Shown: positions 14,055-28,907 of the stretch, one piece after another | Numbering within the stretch: the first letter of the stretch is position 1 | How the letters are laid out: each line of letters opens with the position of its first letter | Assembly (NCBI GenBank): GCA_949987565.1 | Contig: OX465109.1 | Span: forward strand, 21,348,799-21,412,798 | DNA: 64,000 nt | Source of the DNA: Luidia sarsii | Taxonomy: Eukaryota > Echinodermata > Asteroidea > Paxillosida > Luidiidae | Reading direction: 5' to 3' | Position numbers and translations under genes: made by a program | The notes under the pieces: model-generated | Seen by the model: only the letters and a program-made list of their open reading frames with translations | Database searches by the model: none | What the model was told of the DNA's origin: nothing

Positions 14055-15884
14055 GCTAAATAGACTAAGAACAAACTCAACGCGTTGGGCAAGCACTAAC
14101 TGCTAAATAGATGAAGAACAAACTCAACGCGTTGGGCAAGCACTAACTGCTAAATAGATGAAGAACAAACTCAACGCGTTGGGCAAGCACTAACTACTAA
14201 ATAGATGAAGAACAAACTCAACACATTGGGCAAGCACTAACTACTAAATAGATGAAGAACAAACTCAACGCGTTAGGCAAGCACTAACTACTAAATAGAT
14301 GAAGAACAAACTCAATACATTGGGCAAGCACTAACTACTAAATAGATGAAGAACAAACTTAACGCGTTGGGCAAGCACTAACTACTAAATAGATGAAGAA
14401 CAAACTCAACGCGTTAGGCAAGCACTAACTACTAAATAGATGAAGAACAAACTCAACGCGTTAGGCAAGCACTAAATGCAAAATAGACGAAGAACAAACT
14501 CAACGCGTTGGGCAAGCACTAACTACTAAATAGATGAAGAACAAACTCAATGCGTTGGGCAAGCACTAACTACTAAATAGATGAAGAACAAACTTAACGC
14601 GTTGGGCAAGCACTAACTGCTAAATAGATGAAGAACAAACTTAACGCGTTGGGCAAGCACTAACTACTAAATGGATGAAGAACAAACTTAACGCGTTGGG
14701 CAAGCACTAACTACTAAATAGATGAAGAACAAACTTAACGCATTGGGCAAGCACTAACTACTAAATGGATGAAGAACAAACTTAACGCGTTGGGCAAGCA
14801 CTAACTGCTAAATAGATGAAGAACAAACTCAACGGGTTGGGCAAGCACTAACTACTAAATAGATGAAGAACAAACTCAATGCGTTGGGCAAGCACTAACT
14901 ACTAAATAGATGAAGAACAAACTCAACCCGTTGGGCAAGCACTAACTACTAAATAGATGAAGAACAAACTCAACGCGTTGGGCAAGCACTAACAACTAAA
15001 TAGATGAAGAACAAACTCAACGCGTTGGGCAAGCACTAACTACTAAATAGATGAAGAACAAACTCAACGCGTTAGGCAAGCACTAACTACTAAATAGATG
15101 AAGAACAAACTCAACGCGTTGGGCAAGCACTAACTACTAAATAGATGAAGAACAAACTCAACGCGTTAGGCAAGCACTAACTACTAAATAGATGAAGAAC
15201 AAACTCAACGCGTTGGGCAAGCACTAACTACATGTACTGTACTAAATGTACTAAATAGATGAAGAACAAACTCAACGCGTTGGGCAAGCACTAACTACTA
15301 AATAGATGAAGAACAAACTCAACGCGTTGGGCAAGCACTAACTACTAAATAGATGAAGAACAAATCAACGCGTTGGGCAAGCACTAACTACATGTACTGT
15401 ACTAAATGTACTAAATAGATGAAGAACAAACTCAACGCGTTGGGCAAGGACTACACATGTAACTGCTAAATAGATGAAGAACAAACTCAACGCGTTGGGC
15501 AAGCACTGTGTAACTGCCAAATAGACGAAGAGCAAACTCAGCGCGTTAGGCAAGCACTAACTGCAAAATAGATGAAGAGCAAACTCAACGCGTTAGGCAA
15601 GCACTAAATGCAAAATAGACGAAGAACAAACTCAACGCGTTAGGCAAGCACTAACTACTAAATAGATGAAGAACAAACGCAACGCGTTGGGCAAGCACTA
15701 ACTACTAAATAGATGAAGAACAAACTCAACGCGTTAGGCAAGCACTAACTACTAAATAGATGAAGAACAAACTCAACGCGTTGGGCAAGCACTAACTACT
15801 AAATAGATGAAGAACAAACTCAACGCGTTGGGCAAGCAGGATCTGCCAGACGAAGAGCTACACTGTGTAACTGAATACGTTGGG

Positions 15885-16171
15885 ACTTGACGTCATGCAT
15901 GGAGTGCCTGGCTTATATCCACACTCACAACCCAGGAGGTCAATTCTTGCCACCAGTGAGTTGACCTTTGACACTGACCTTGTTGCAGATGGATGGCAGG
16001 ATGCGCTCATCGTAGTCGGTTCCAAACTGTCAGAGGATTTAGGGAAGGCTCGTCTCCATGTTCACGGTCAAAAGATCTGCAAAGCAACATGGATAAAATA
16101 AGCACAGTCACTTTTCTGCCTGCAAGATTATAGCCGTGAAGAAGCACTGCACGTGTCAAGGTCTATAAACT
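15885..16171 (+). repeat. 288-bp satellite insert, copy 6
   Basis: Standard-length insert copy, exactly 2,117 bp from copy 5 and also 6,615 bp from copy 9, with matching satellite units around it. Confidence 0.85.
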
Positions 16172-18318
16172 GCTAAATAGACTAAGAACAAACTCAACGC
16201 GTTGGGCAAGCACTAACTGCTAAATAGATGAAGAACAAACTCAACGCGTTGGGCAAGCACTAACTGCTAAATAGATGAAGAACAAACTCAACGCGTTGGG
16301 CAAGCACTAACTACTAAATAGATGAAGAACAAACTCAACACATTGGGCAAGCACTAACTACTAAATAGATGAAGAACAAACTCAACGCGTTAGGCAAGCA
16401 CTAACTACTAAATAGATGAAGAACAAACTCAATACATTGGGCAAGCACTAACTACTAAATAGATGAAGAACAAACTTAACGCGTTGGGCAAGCACTAACT
16501 ACTAAATAGATGAAGAACAAACTCAACGCGTTAGGCAAGCACTAACTACTAAATAGATGAAGAACAAACTCAACGCGTTAGGCAAGCACTAAATGCAAAA
16601 TAGACGAAGAACAAACTCAACGCGTTGGGCAAGCACTAACTACTAAATAGATGAAGAACAAACTCAATGCGTTGGGCAAGCACTAACTACTAAATAGATG
16701 AAGAACAAACTTAACGCGTTGGGCAAGCACTAACTGCTAAATAGATGAAGAACAAACTTAACGCGTTGGGCAAGCACTAACTACTAAATGGATGAAGAAC
16801 AAACTTAACGCGTTGGGCAAGCACTAACTACTAAATAGATGAAGAACAAACTTAACGCATTGGGCAAGCACTAACTACTAAATGGATGAAGAACAAACTT
16901 AACGCGTTGGGCAAGCACTAACTGCTAAATAGATGAAGAACAAACTCAACGGGTTGGGCAAGCACTAACTACTAAATAGATGAAGAACAAACTCAATGCG
17001 TTGGGCAAGCACTAACTACTAAATAGATGAAGAACAAACTCAACCCGTTGGGCAAGCACTAACTACTAAATAGATGAAGAACAAACTCAACGCGTTGGGC
17101 AAGCACTAACAACTAAATAGATGAAGAACAAACTCAACGCGTTGGGCAAGCACTAACTACTAAATAGATGAAGAACAAACTCAACACGTTGGGCAAGCAC
17201 TAACTACTAAATAGATGAAGAACAAACTCAACGCGTTGGGCAAGCACTAACTACTAAATAGATGAAGAACAAACTCAACGCGTTGGGCAAGCACTAACTG
17301 CTAAATAGATGAAGAACAAACTCAACGCGTTGGGCAAGCACTAACTGCTAAATAGATGAAGAACAAACTCAACGCGTTGGGCAAGCACTAACTACTAAAT
17401 AGATGAAGAACAAACTCAATGCATTGGGCAAGCACTAACTACTAAATAGATGAAGAGCAAACTTAACGCGTTGGGCAAGCACTAACTACTAAATAGATGA
17501 AGAACAAACTCAACGCGTTAGGCAAGCACTAACTACTAAATAGATGAAGAACAAACTCAACGCGTTGGGCAAGCACTAATTGCTAAATAGATGAAGAACA
17601 AACTCAACGCGTTGGGCAAGCACTAACTACTAAATAGATGAAGAACAAACTCAACGCGTTAGGCAAGCACTAACTACTAAATAGATGAAGAACAAACTCA
17701 ACGCGTTGGGCAAGCACTAACTACTAAATAGATGAAGAACAAACTCAACGCGTTAGGCAAGCACTAACTACTAAATAGATGAAGAACAAACTCAACGCGT
17801 TGGGCAAGCACTAACTACATGTACTGTACTAAATGTACTAAATAGATGAAGAACAAACTCAACGCGTTGGGCAAGCACTAACTACTAAATAGATGAAGAA
17901 CAAACTCAACGCGTTGGGCAAGCACTAACTACTAAATAGATGAAGAACAAATCAACGCGTTGGGCAAGCACTAACTACATGTACTGTACTAAATGTACTA
18001 AATAGATGAAGAACAAACTCAACGCGTTGTGCAAGCACTAACTACTAAATATATGAAGAACAAACTCAACGCGTTGGGCAAGCATTAACTACTAAATAGA
18101 CGAAGAACAAACTCAACGCGTTGGGCAAGCACTTACTACTAAATAGATGAAGAACAAACTCAACGCGTTAGGCAAGCACTAACTACTAAATAGATGAAGA
18201 ACAAACTCAACGCGTTGGGCAAGCACTAACTACTAAATAGATGAAGAACAAACTCAACGCGTTGGGCAAGCAGGATCTGCCAGAGGAAGAGCTACACTGT
18301 GTAACTGAATACGTTGGG

Positions 18319-18605
18319 ACTTGACGTCATGCATGGAGTGCCTGGCTTATATCCACACTCACAACCCAGGAGGTCAATTCTTGCCACCAGTGAGTTGACC
18401 TTTGACACTGACCTTGTTGCAGATGGATGGCAGGATGCGCTCATCGTAGTCGGTTCCAAACTGTCAGAGGATTTAGGGAAGGCTCGTCTCCATGTTCACG
18501 GTCAAAAGATCTGCAAAGCAACATGGATAAAATAAGCACAGTCACTTTTCTGCCTGCAAGATTATAGCCGTGAAGAAGCACTGCACGTGTCAAGGTCTAT
18601 AAACT
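18319..18605 (+). repeat. 288-bp satellite insert, copy 7
   Basis: Standard-length insert copy. The preceding variant unit reads ccagagg rather than ccagacg. The following ~400 bp repeat the units found after copies 5 and 6. Confidence 0.85.
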
Positions 18606-19259
18606 GCTAAATAGACTAAGAACAAACTCAACGCGTTGGGCAAGCACTAACTGCTAAATAGATGAAGAACAAACTCAACGCGTTGGGCAAGCACTAACTG
18701 CTAAATAGATGAAGAACAAACTCAACGCGTTGGGCAAGCACTAACTACTAAATAGATGAAGAACAAACTCAACACATTGGGCAAGCACTAACTACTAAAT
18801 AGATGAAGAACAAACTCAACGCGTTAGGCAAGCACTAACTACTAAATAGATGAAGAACAAACTCAATACATTGGGCAAGCACTAACTACTAAATAGATGA
18901 AGAACAAACTTAACGCGTTGGGCAAGCACTAACTACTAAATAGATGAAGAACAAACTCAACGCGTTAGGCAAGCACTAACTACTAAATAGATGAAGAACA
19001 AACTCAACGCGTTAGGCAAGCACTAAATGCAAAATAGACGAAGAACAAACTCAACGCGTTGGGCAAGCACTAACTACTAAATAGATGAAGAACAAACGCA
19101 ACGCGTTGGGCAAGCACTAACTACTAAATAGATGAAGAACAAACTCAACGCGTTAGGCAAGCACTAACTACTAAATAGATGAAGAACAAACTCAACGCGT
19201 TGGGCAAGCACTAACTACTAAATAGATGAAGAGCAAACTCAACGCGTTGGGCAAGCACT

Positions 19260-20660
19260 AACTGCAAAATAGATGAAGGGTGAACAACACGTTGATGTGG
19301 CAAGCAGGAACAGCAAAATAGACAAAGAGCTACAGTGTGTAACTGAATGCGTTGGGCAAGAACTAACTGCAAAATAGACGAAGGCCGAACTCAAGCACTG
19401 CGTAATGGTAACTGCCAAATAGACGAAGAGCAAACTCAGCGCGATGTGGCAAGCAGGATCTGCCAAATGGACGATGAACAAACTCAGTGCGTTGGGCAAG
19501 CTCTAACTGCAAAATACAAGAATGGCGAACTCAGCGCATTGAGCAAGCAGTAACTGCTAAATAGACGAAGAACAAACTCAACGCATTTGGCAAGCACTGC
19601 ATACCGGTAACTGCCAAATAGACGAAGAGCAAACTCAGCGCGATGTGGCAAGCAGGATCTGCCAAATGGACGAAGAGCGACAGTGTGTAACTGAATGTGT
19701 TAGGCAAGCACTAACTGCTAAATAGACGAAGGATGAACTCAGTGCGTTAGGCAAGCACGAACTGCAAAATAGACGAAGAGCAAACTCAGCGCGTTGGGCA
19801 AGCAGGATCTACCAAATGGACGAAGAGCTACAGTGTGTAACTGAATGTGTTAGGCAAGCACTAACTGCTAAATAGACGAAGAACAAACTCAACGCATTTG
19901 GAAGCACTGCGTAACGGTAACTGCCAAATAGACAAAGAGCGAACTCAGCGCGATGTGGCAAGTAGGAACTGCCAAATAGACGAAGAGCTACAGTGTGTAA
20001 CTGAATGCGTTGGGCAAGAACTACATGTAACTGCAAAATAGACGAAGGCCGAACTCAAGCACTGCGTAACTGTAACTGCCAAATAGACGAAGAGCAAACT
20101 CAGCGCGATGTGGCAAGCAGGAACTGCCAAATGGACGATGAACAAACTCAGTGCGTTGGGCAATCTCTAACTGCAAAATACACGAATGGCGAACTCAGTG
20201 CGTTGGGCAATCTCTAACTGCAAAATAGACAAAGAGCGAACTCAGTGCGTTGGGCAAGCACTAACTGCTAATTAGACGAAGAGCTAACTCAGTGCGTTAG
20301 GCAAGCACGAACTGCAAAATAGACGAAGAGCTAACTCAGTGCGTTAGGCAAGCACGAACTGCAAAATAGACGAAGAGCAAACTCAGCGCGTTAGGCAAGC
20401 ACTACATGTAACTGCAAAATAGATGAAGGGTGAACAACACGTTGGTCAAGCACTAACTGCTGAATAGAAGAACAAACTCAGCGCATTTGGCAAGCACTAC
20501 TGTGTGTGTAACTGCAAAATAGAAGGGCGAACTCAATGCATTAGGCAAGCACTAAATGCACAAATAGACGAAGAACAAACTCAACGCGTTGGGCAAGCAC
20601 AAACTACTAAATAGACGAAGAACAAATCAACGCGTTGGGCAAGCACTAAATGCACAAATA
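19260..20660. repeat. Divergent satellite block D6
   Basis: Long divergent block in the first half of the 8,247-bp duplication. Near its end, two TA sites are expanded relative to sister units: gcactacatgtaactgc (about 20,400) and, just after it, actactaccggtaaatag (about 20,748). Confidence 0.75.
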
Positions 20661-21497
20661 GATGAAGAACAAACTCAACGCGTTGTGCAAGCACTAACTA
20701 CTAAATAGATGAAGAACAAACTCAACGCGTTGGGCAAGCATTAACTACTACCGGTAAATAGACGAAGAACAAACTCAACGCGTTGGGCAAGCACTAACTA
20801 CTAAATAGATGAAGAACAAACTTAACGCGTTAGGCAAGCACTAACTACTAAATAGATGAAGAACAAACTTAACGCGTTGGGCAAGCACTAACTGCTAAAT
20901 AGATGAAGAACAAACTTAACGCGTTGGGCAAGCACTAACTACTAAATGGATGAAGAACAAACTTAACGCGTTGGGCAAGCACTAACTACTAAAGAGATGA
21001 AGAACAAACTTAACGCGTTGGGCAAGCACTAACTACTAAATGGATGAAGAACAAACTTAACGCGTTGGGCAAGCACTAACTGCTAAATAGATGAAGAACA
21101 AACTCAACGCGTTGGGCAAGAACTAACTACTAAATAGATGAAGAACAAACTCAACGCGTTAGGCAAGCACTAACTACTTAATAGATGAAGAACAAACTCA
21201 ACGCGTTGGGCAAGCACTAACTACTAAATAGATGAAGAACAAACTCAACGCGTTGGGCAAGCACTAACTACTAAATAGATGAAGAACAAACTCAACGCGT
21301 TGGGCAAGCACTAACTACTAAATAGATGAAGAACAAACTCAACGCGTTGGGCAAGCACTAACTACTAAATAGATGAAGAACAAACTCAACGCGTTGGGCA
21401 AGCACTAACTACTAAATAGATGAAGAACAAACTCAACGCGTTGGGCAAGCAGGATCTGCCAGACGAAGAGCTACACTGTGTAACTGAATACGTTGGG

Positions 21498-21789
21498 ACT
21501 TGACGTCATGCATGGAGTGCCTGGCTTACATTGTATCCACACTCACAACCCAGGAGGTCAATTCTTGCCACCAGTGAGTTGACCTTTGACACTGACCTTG
21601 TTGCAGATGGATGGCAGGATGCGCTCATCGTAGTCGGTTCCAAACTGTCAGAGGATTTAGGGAAGGCTCGTCTCCATGTTCACGGTCAAAAGATCTGCAA
21701 AGCAACATGGATAAAATAAGCACAGTCACTTTTCTGCCTGCAAGATTATAGCCGTGAAGAAGCACTGCACGTGTCAAGGTCTATAAACT
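21498..21789 (+). repeat. 288-bp satellite insert, copy 8 (5-bp longer)
   Basis: Longer subtype with cattg. It is in the first half of the 8,247-bp tandem duplication and is paired with copy 11. Confidence 0.85.
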
Positions 21790-22499
21790 ACTAAATAGAT
21801 GAAGAACAAACTCAACCCGTTGGGCAAGCACTAACTACTAAATAGATGAAGAACAAACTCAACGCGTTGGGCAAGCACTAACTACTAAATAGATGAAGAA
21901 CAAACTCAACGCGTTAGGCAAGCACTAACTACTAAATAGATGAAGAACAAACTCAACGCGTTGGGCAAGGACTACACATGTAACTGCTAAATAGATGAAG
22001 AACAAACTCAACGCGTTGGGCAAGCACTGTGTAACTGCCAAATAGACGAAGAGCAAACTCAGCGCGTTAGGCAAGCACTAACTGCAAAATAGATGAAGAG
22101 CAAACTCAACGCGTTAGGCAAGCACTAAATGCAAAATAGACGAAGAACAAACTCAACGCGTTAGGCAAGCACTAACTACTAAATAGATGAAGAACAAACG
22201 CAACGCGTTGGGCAAGCACTAACTACTAAATAAATGAAGAACAAACTCAACGCGTTAGGCAAGCACTAACTACTAAATAGATGAAGAACAAACTCAACGC
22301 GTTGGGCAAGCACTAACTACTAAATAGATGAAGAGCAAACTCAACGCGTTGGGCAAGCACTAACTGCAAAATAGATGAAGAACAAACTCAACGCGTTGGG
22401 CAAGCACTTACTACTAAAAAGATGAAGAACAAACTCAACGCGTTGGGCAAGCAGGATCTGCCAGACGAAGAGCTACACTGTGTAACTGAATACGTTGGG

Positions 22500-22786
22500 A
22501 CTTGACGTCATGCATGGAGTGCCTGGCTTATATCCACACTCACAACCCAGGAGGTCAATTCTTGCCACCAGTGAGTTGACCTTTGACACTGACCTTGTTG
22601 CAGATGGATGGCAGGATGCGCTCATCGTAGTCGGTTCCAAACTGTCAGAGGATTTAGGGAAGGCTCGTCTCCATGTTCACGGTCAAAAGATCTGCAAAGC
22701 AACATGGATAAAATAAGCACAGTCACTTTTCTGCCTGCAAGATTATAGCCGTGAAGAAGCACTGCACGTGTCAAGGTCTATAAACT
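22500..22786 (+). repeat. 288-bp satellite insert, copy 9
   Basis: Standard-length copy paired with copy 12 at an offset of 8,247 bp and with copy 6 at an offset of 6,615 bp. Confidence 0.85.
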
Positions 22787-25489
22787 GCTAAATAGACTAA
22801 GAACAAACTCAACGCGTTGGGCAAGCACTAACTGCTAAATAGATGAAGAACAAACTCAACGCGTTGGGCAAGCACTAACTGCTAAATAGATGAAGAACAA
22901 ACTCAACGCGTTGGGCAAGCACTAACTACTAAATAGATGAAGAACAAACTCAACACATTGGGCAAGCACTAACTACTAAATAGATGAAGAACAAACTCAA
23001 CGCGTTAGGCAAGCACTAACTACTAAATAGATGAAGAACAAACTCAATACATTGGGCAAGCACTAACTACTAAATAGATGAAGAACAAACTTAACGCGTT
23101 GGGCAAGCACTAACTACTAAATAGATGAAGAACAAACTCAACGCGTTAGGCAAGCACTAACTACTAAATAGATGAAGAACAAACTCAACGCGTTAGGCAA
23201 GCACTAAATGCAAAATAGACGAAGAACAAACTCAACGCGTTGGGCAAGCACTAACTACTAAATAGATGAAGAACAAACTCAATGCGTTGGGCAAGCACTA
23301 ACTACTAAATAGATGAAGAACAAACTTAACGCGTTGGGCAAGCACTAACTGCTAAATAGATGAAGAACAAACTTAACGCGTTGGGCAAGCACTAACTACT
23401 AAATGGATGAAGAACAAACTTAACGCGTTGGGCAAGCACTAACTACTAAATAGATGAAGAACAAACTTAACGCATTGGGCAAGCACTAACTACTAAATGG
23501 ATGAAGAACAAACTTAACGCGTTGGGCAAGCACTAACTGCTAAATAGATGAAGAACAAACTCAACGGGTTGGGCAAGCACTAACTACTAAATAGATGAAG
23601 AACAAACTCAATGCGTTGGGCAAGCACTAACTACTAAATAGATGAAGAACAAACTCAACCCGTTGGGCAAGCACTAACTACTAAATAGATGAAGAACAAA
23701 CTCAACGCGTTGGGCAAGCACTAACAACTAAATAGATGAAGAACAAACTCAACGCGTTGGGCAAGCACTAACTACTAAATAGATGAAGAACAAACTCAAC
23801 ACGTTGGGCAAGCACTAACTACTAAATAGATGAAGAACAAACTCAACGCGTTGGGCAAGCACTAACTACTAAATAGATGAAGAACAAACTCAACGCGTTG
23901 GGCAAGCACTAACTGCTAAATAGATGAAGAACAAACTCAACGCGTTGGGCAAGCACTAACTGCTAAATAGATGAAGAACAAACTCAACGCGTTGGGCAAG
24001 CACTAACTACTAAATAGATGAAGAACAAACTCAATGCATTGGGCAAGCACTAACTACTAAATAGATGAAGAGCAAACTTAACGCGTTGGGCAAGCACTAA
24101 CTACTAAATAGATGAAGAACAAACTCAACGCGTTAGGCAAGCACTAACTACTAAATAGATGAAGAACAAACTCAACGCGTTGGGCAAGCACTAATTGCTA
24201 AATAGATGAAGAACAAACTCAACGCGTTGGGCAAGCACTAACTACTAAATAGATGAAGAACAAACTCAACGCGTTAGGCAAGCACTAACTACTAAATAGA
24301 TGAAGAACAAACTCAACGCGTTGGGCAAGCACTAACTACTAAATAGATGAAGAACAAACTCAACGCGTTAGGCAAGCACTAACTACTTAATAGATGAAGA
24401 ACAAACTCAACGCGTTGGGCAAGCACTAACTACATGTACTGTACTAAATGTACTAAATAGATGAAGAACAAACTCAACGCGTTGGGCAAGCACTAACTAC
24501 TAAATAGATGAAGAACAAACTCAACGCGTTGGGCAAGCACTAACTACTAAATAGATGAAGAACAAATCAACGCGTTGGGCAAGCACTAACTACATGTACT
24601 GTACTAAATGTACTAAATAGATGAAGAACAAACTCAACGCGTTGTGCAAGCACTAACTACTAAATATATGAAGAACAAACTCAACGCGTTAGGCAAGCAC
24701 TAACTACTAAATAGATGAAGAACAAACTCAACGCGTTGGGCAAGCACTAATTGCTAAATAGATGAAGAACAAACTCAACGCGTTGGGCAAGCACTAACTA
24801 CTAAATAGATGAAGAACAAACTCAACGCGTTAGGCAAGCACTAACTACTAAATAGATGAAGAACAAACTCAACGCGTTGGGCAAGCACTAACTACTAAAT
24901 AGATGAAGAACAAACTCAACGCGTTAGGCAAGCACTAACTACTAAATAGATGAAGAACAAACTCAACGCGTTGGGCAAGCACTAACTACATGTACTGTAC
25001 TAAATGTACTAAATAGATGAAGAACAAACTCAACGCGTTGGGCAAGCACTAACTACTAAATAGATGAAGAACAAACTCAACGCGTTGGGCAAGCACTAAC
25101 TACTAAATAGATGAAGAACAAATCAACGCGTTGGGCAAGCACTAACTACATGTACTGTACTAAATGTACTAAATAGATGAAGAACAAACTCAACGCGTTG
25201 TGCAAGCACTAACTACTAAATATATGAAGAACAAACTCAACGCGTTGGGCAAGCATTAACTACTAAATAGACGAAGAACAAACTCAACGCGTTGGGCAAG
25301 CACTAACTACTAAATAGATGAAGAACAAACTCAACGCGTTAGGCAAGCACTAACTACTAAATAGATGAAGAACAAACTCAACGCGTTGGGCAAGCACTAA
25401 CTACTAAATAGATGAAGAACAAACTCAACGCGTTGGGCAAGCAGGATCTGCCAGACGAAGAGCTACACTGTGTAACTGAATACGTTGGG

Positions 25490-25776
25490 ACTTGACGTCA
25501 TGCATGGAGTGCCTGGCTTATATCCACACTCACAACCCAGGAGGTCAATTCTTGCCACCAGTGAGTTGACCTTTGACACTGACCTTGTTGCAGATGGATG
25601 GCAGGATGCGCTCATCGTAGTCGGTTCCAAACTGTCAGAGGATTTAGGGAAGGCTCGTCTCCATGTTCACGGTCAAAAGATCTGCAAAGCAACATGGATA
25701 AAATAAGCACAGTCACTTTTCTGCCTGCAAGATTATAGCCGTGAAGAAGCACTGCACGTGTCAAGGTCTATAAACT
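25490..25776 (+). repeat. 288-bp satellite insert, copy 10
   Basis: Standard-length copy paired with copy 13 at an offset of 8,247 bp. It is preceded by the 556-bp duplicated segment that carries the tacatgtactgtac variant unit. Confidence 0.85.
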
Positions 25777-27506
25777 GCTAAATAGACTAAGAACAAACTC
25801 AACGCGTTGGGCAAGCACTAACTGCTAAATAGATGAAGAACAAACTCAACGCGTTGGGCAAGCACTAACTGCTAAATAGATGAAGAACAAACTCAACGCG
25901 TTGGGCAAGCACTAACTACTAAATAGATGAAGAACAAACTCAACACATTGGGCAAGCACTAACTACTAAATAGATGAAGAACAAACTCAACGCGTTAGGC
26001 AAGCACTAACTACTAAATAGATGAAGAACAAACTCAATGCATTGGGCAAGCACTAACTACTAAATAGATGAAGAACAAACTTAACGCGTTGGGCAAGCAC
26101 TAACTACTAAATAGATGAAGAACAAACTCAACGCTTTAGGCAAGCACTAACTACTAAATAGATGAAGAACAAACTCAACGCGTTAGGCAAGCACTAACTA
26201 CTAAATAGATGAAGAACAAACTCAACGCGTTGGGCAAGCACTAACTACTATTGAAGAACAAACTCAACGTGTTGGGCAAGCACTAACTGCTAAATAGATG
26301 AAGAACAAACTCAACGCGTTAGGCAAGCACTAACTACTAAATGGATGGAGAACAAACTTAACGCGTTGGGCAAGCACTAACTGCTAAATAGATGAAGAAC
26401 AAACTCAACGCGTTGGGCAAGCACTAACTACTAAATAGATGAAGAACAAACTCAACGCGTTGGGCAAGCACTAACTACTAAATAGATGAAGAACAAACTT
26501 AACGCGTTGGGCAAGCACTAACTACTAAATAGATGAAGAACAAACTCAACGCGTTAGGCAAGCACTAACTACTAAATAGATGAAGAACAAACTTAACGCG
26601 TTGGGCAAGCACTAACTGCTTAATAGATGAAGAACAAACTTAACGCGTTGGGCAAGCACTAACTACTAAATGGATGAAGAACAAACTTAACGCGTTGGGC
26701 AAGCACTAACTACTAAATAGATGAAGAACAAACTTAACGCATTGGGCAAGCACTAACTACTAAATGGATGAAGAACAAACTTAACGCGTTGGGCAAGCAC
26801 TAACTGCTAAATAGATGAAGAACAAACTCAACGGGTTGGGCAAGCACTAACTACTAAATAGATGAAGAACAAACTCAATGCGTTGGGCAAGCACTAACTA
26901 CTAAATAGATGAAGAACAAACTCAACCCGTTGGGCAAGCACTAACAACTAAATAGATGAAGAACAAACTCAACGCGTTGGGCAAGCACTAACTACTAAAT
27001 AGATGAAGAACAAACTCAACACGTTATGCAAGCACTAACTACTAAATAGATGAAGAACAAACTCAATGCGTTGGGCAAGCACTAACTACTAAATAGATGA
27101 AGAACAAACTCAACGCGTTGGGCAAGCACTAACAACTAAATAGATGAAGAACAAACTCAACGCGTTGGGCAAGCACTAACTACTAAATAGATGAAGAACA
27201 AACTCAACGCGTTAGGCAAGCACTAACTACTAAATAGATGAAGAACAAACTCAACGCGTTAGGCAAGCACTAAATGCAAAATAGACGAAGAACAAACTCA
27301 ACGCGTTGGGCAAGCACTAACTACTAAATAGATGAAGAACAAACGCAACGCGTTGGGCAAGCACTAACTACTAAATAGATGAAGAACAAACTCAACGCGT
27401 TAGGCAAGCACTAACTACTAAATAGATGAAGAACAAACTCAACGCGTTGGGCAAGCACTAACTACTAAATAGATGAAGAGCAAACTCAACGCGTTGGGCA
27501 AGCACT

Positions 27507-28907
27507 AACTGCAAAATAGATGAAGGGTGAACAACACGTTGATGTGGCAAGCAGGAACAGCAAAATAGACAAAGAGCTACAGTGTGTAACTGAATGCGTT
27601 GGGCAAGAACTAACTGCAAAATAGACGAAGGCCGAACTCAAGCACTGCGTAATGGTAACTGCCAAATAGACGAAGAGCAAACTCAGCGCGATGTGGCAAG
27701 CAGGATCTGCCAAATGGACGATGAACAAACTCAGTGCGTTGGGCAAGCTCTAACTGCAAAATACAAGAATGGCGAACTCAGCGCATTGAGCAAGCAGTAA
27801 CTGCTAAATAGACGAAGAACAAACTCAACGCATTTGGCAAGCACTGCATACCGGTAACTGCCAAATAGACGAAGAGCAAACTCAGCGCGATGTGGCAAGC
27901 AGGATCTGCCAAATGGACGAAGAGCGACAGTGTGTAACTGAATGTGTTAGGCAAGCACTAACTGCTAAATAGACGAAGGATGAACTCAGTGCGTTAGGCA
28001 AGCACGAACTGCAAAATAGACGAAGAGCAAACTCAGCGCGTTGGGCAAGCAGGATCTACCAAATGGACGAAGAGCTACAGTGTGTAACTGAATGTGTTAG
28101 GCAAGCACTAACTGCTAAATAGACGAAGAACAAACTCAACGCATTTGGAAGCACTGCGTAACGGTAACTGCCAAATAGACAAAGAGCGAACTCAGCGCGA
28201 TGTGGCAAGTAGGAACTGCCAAATAGACGAAGAGCTACAGTGTGTAACTGAATGCGTTGGGCAAGAACTACATGTAACTGCAAAATAGACGAAGGCCGAA
28301 CTCAAGCACTGCGTAACTGTAACTGCCAAATAGACGAAGAGCAAACTCAGCGCGATGTGGCAAGCAGGAACTGCCAAATGGACGATGAACAAACTCAGTG
28401 CGTTGGGCAATCTCTAACTGCAAAATACACGAATGGCGAACTCAGTGCGTTGGGCAATCTCTAACTGCAAAATAGACAAAGAGCGAACTCAGTGCGTTGG
28501 GCAAGCACTAACTGCTAATTAGACGAAGAGCTAACTCAGTGCGTTAGGCAAGCACGAACTGCAAAATAGACGAAGAGCTAACTCAGTGCGTTAGGCAAGC
28601 ACGAACTGCAAAATAGACGAAGAGCAAACTCAGCGCGTTAGGCAAGCACTACATGTAACTGCAAAATAGATGAAGGGTGAACAACACGTTGGTCAAGCAC
28701 TAACTGCTGAATAGAAGAACAAACTCAGCGCATTTGGCAAGCACTACTGTGTGTGTAACTGCAAAATAGAAGGGCGAACTCAATGCATTAGGCAAGCACT
28801 AAATGCACAAATAGACGAAGAACAAACTCAACGCGTTGGGCAAGCACAAACTACTAAATAGACGAAGAACAAATCAACGCGTTGGGCAAGCACTAAATGC
28901 ACAAATA
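27507..28907. repeat. Divergent satellite block D7
   Basis: Copy of D6 at an offset of 8,247 bp. No difference was seen in the stretches compared by eye. Confidence 0.75.

Larger units (their letters stand above)
12950..17183. repeat. 2,117-bp tandem duplication of satellite segment
   Basis: The segments at about 12,950-15,066 and 15,067-17,183 match unit for unit at an offset of 2,117 bp. Shared markers include insert copies 5 and 6, the two tacatgtactgtac units, aacacattggg, aatacattggg, aacgggttggg and aacccgttggg variants, and one aacaactaaatag unit. The match ends where aacgcgttaggc in one copy is aacacgttgggc in the other. Confidence 0.85.
15815..24690. repeat. 6,615-bp-offset copies of a ~2.26-kb satellite segment
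   Basis: About 15,815-18,075 and 22,430-24,690 carry the same order of marker units at an offset of 6,615 bp (insert copies 6 and 9, the tacatgtactgtac units, and the atatatgaag unit after gttgtgcaagc). Right after the second copy, a 556-bp segment with the same markers is repeated in tandem (gttgtgcaag at 24,641 and 25,197). Confidence 0.75.
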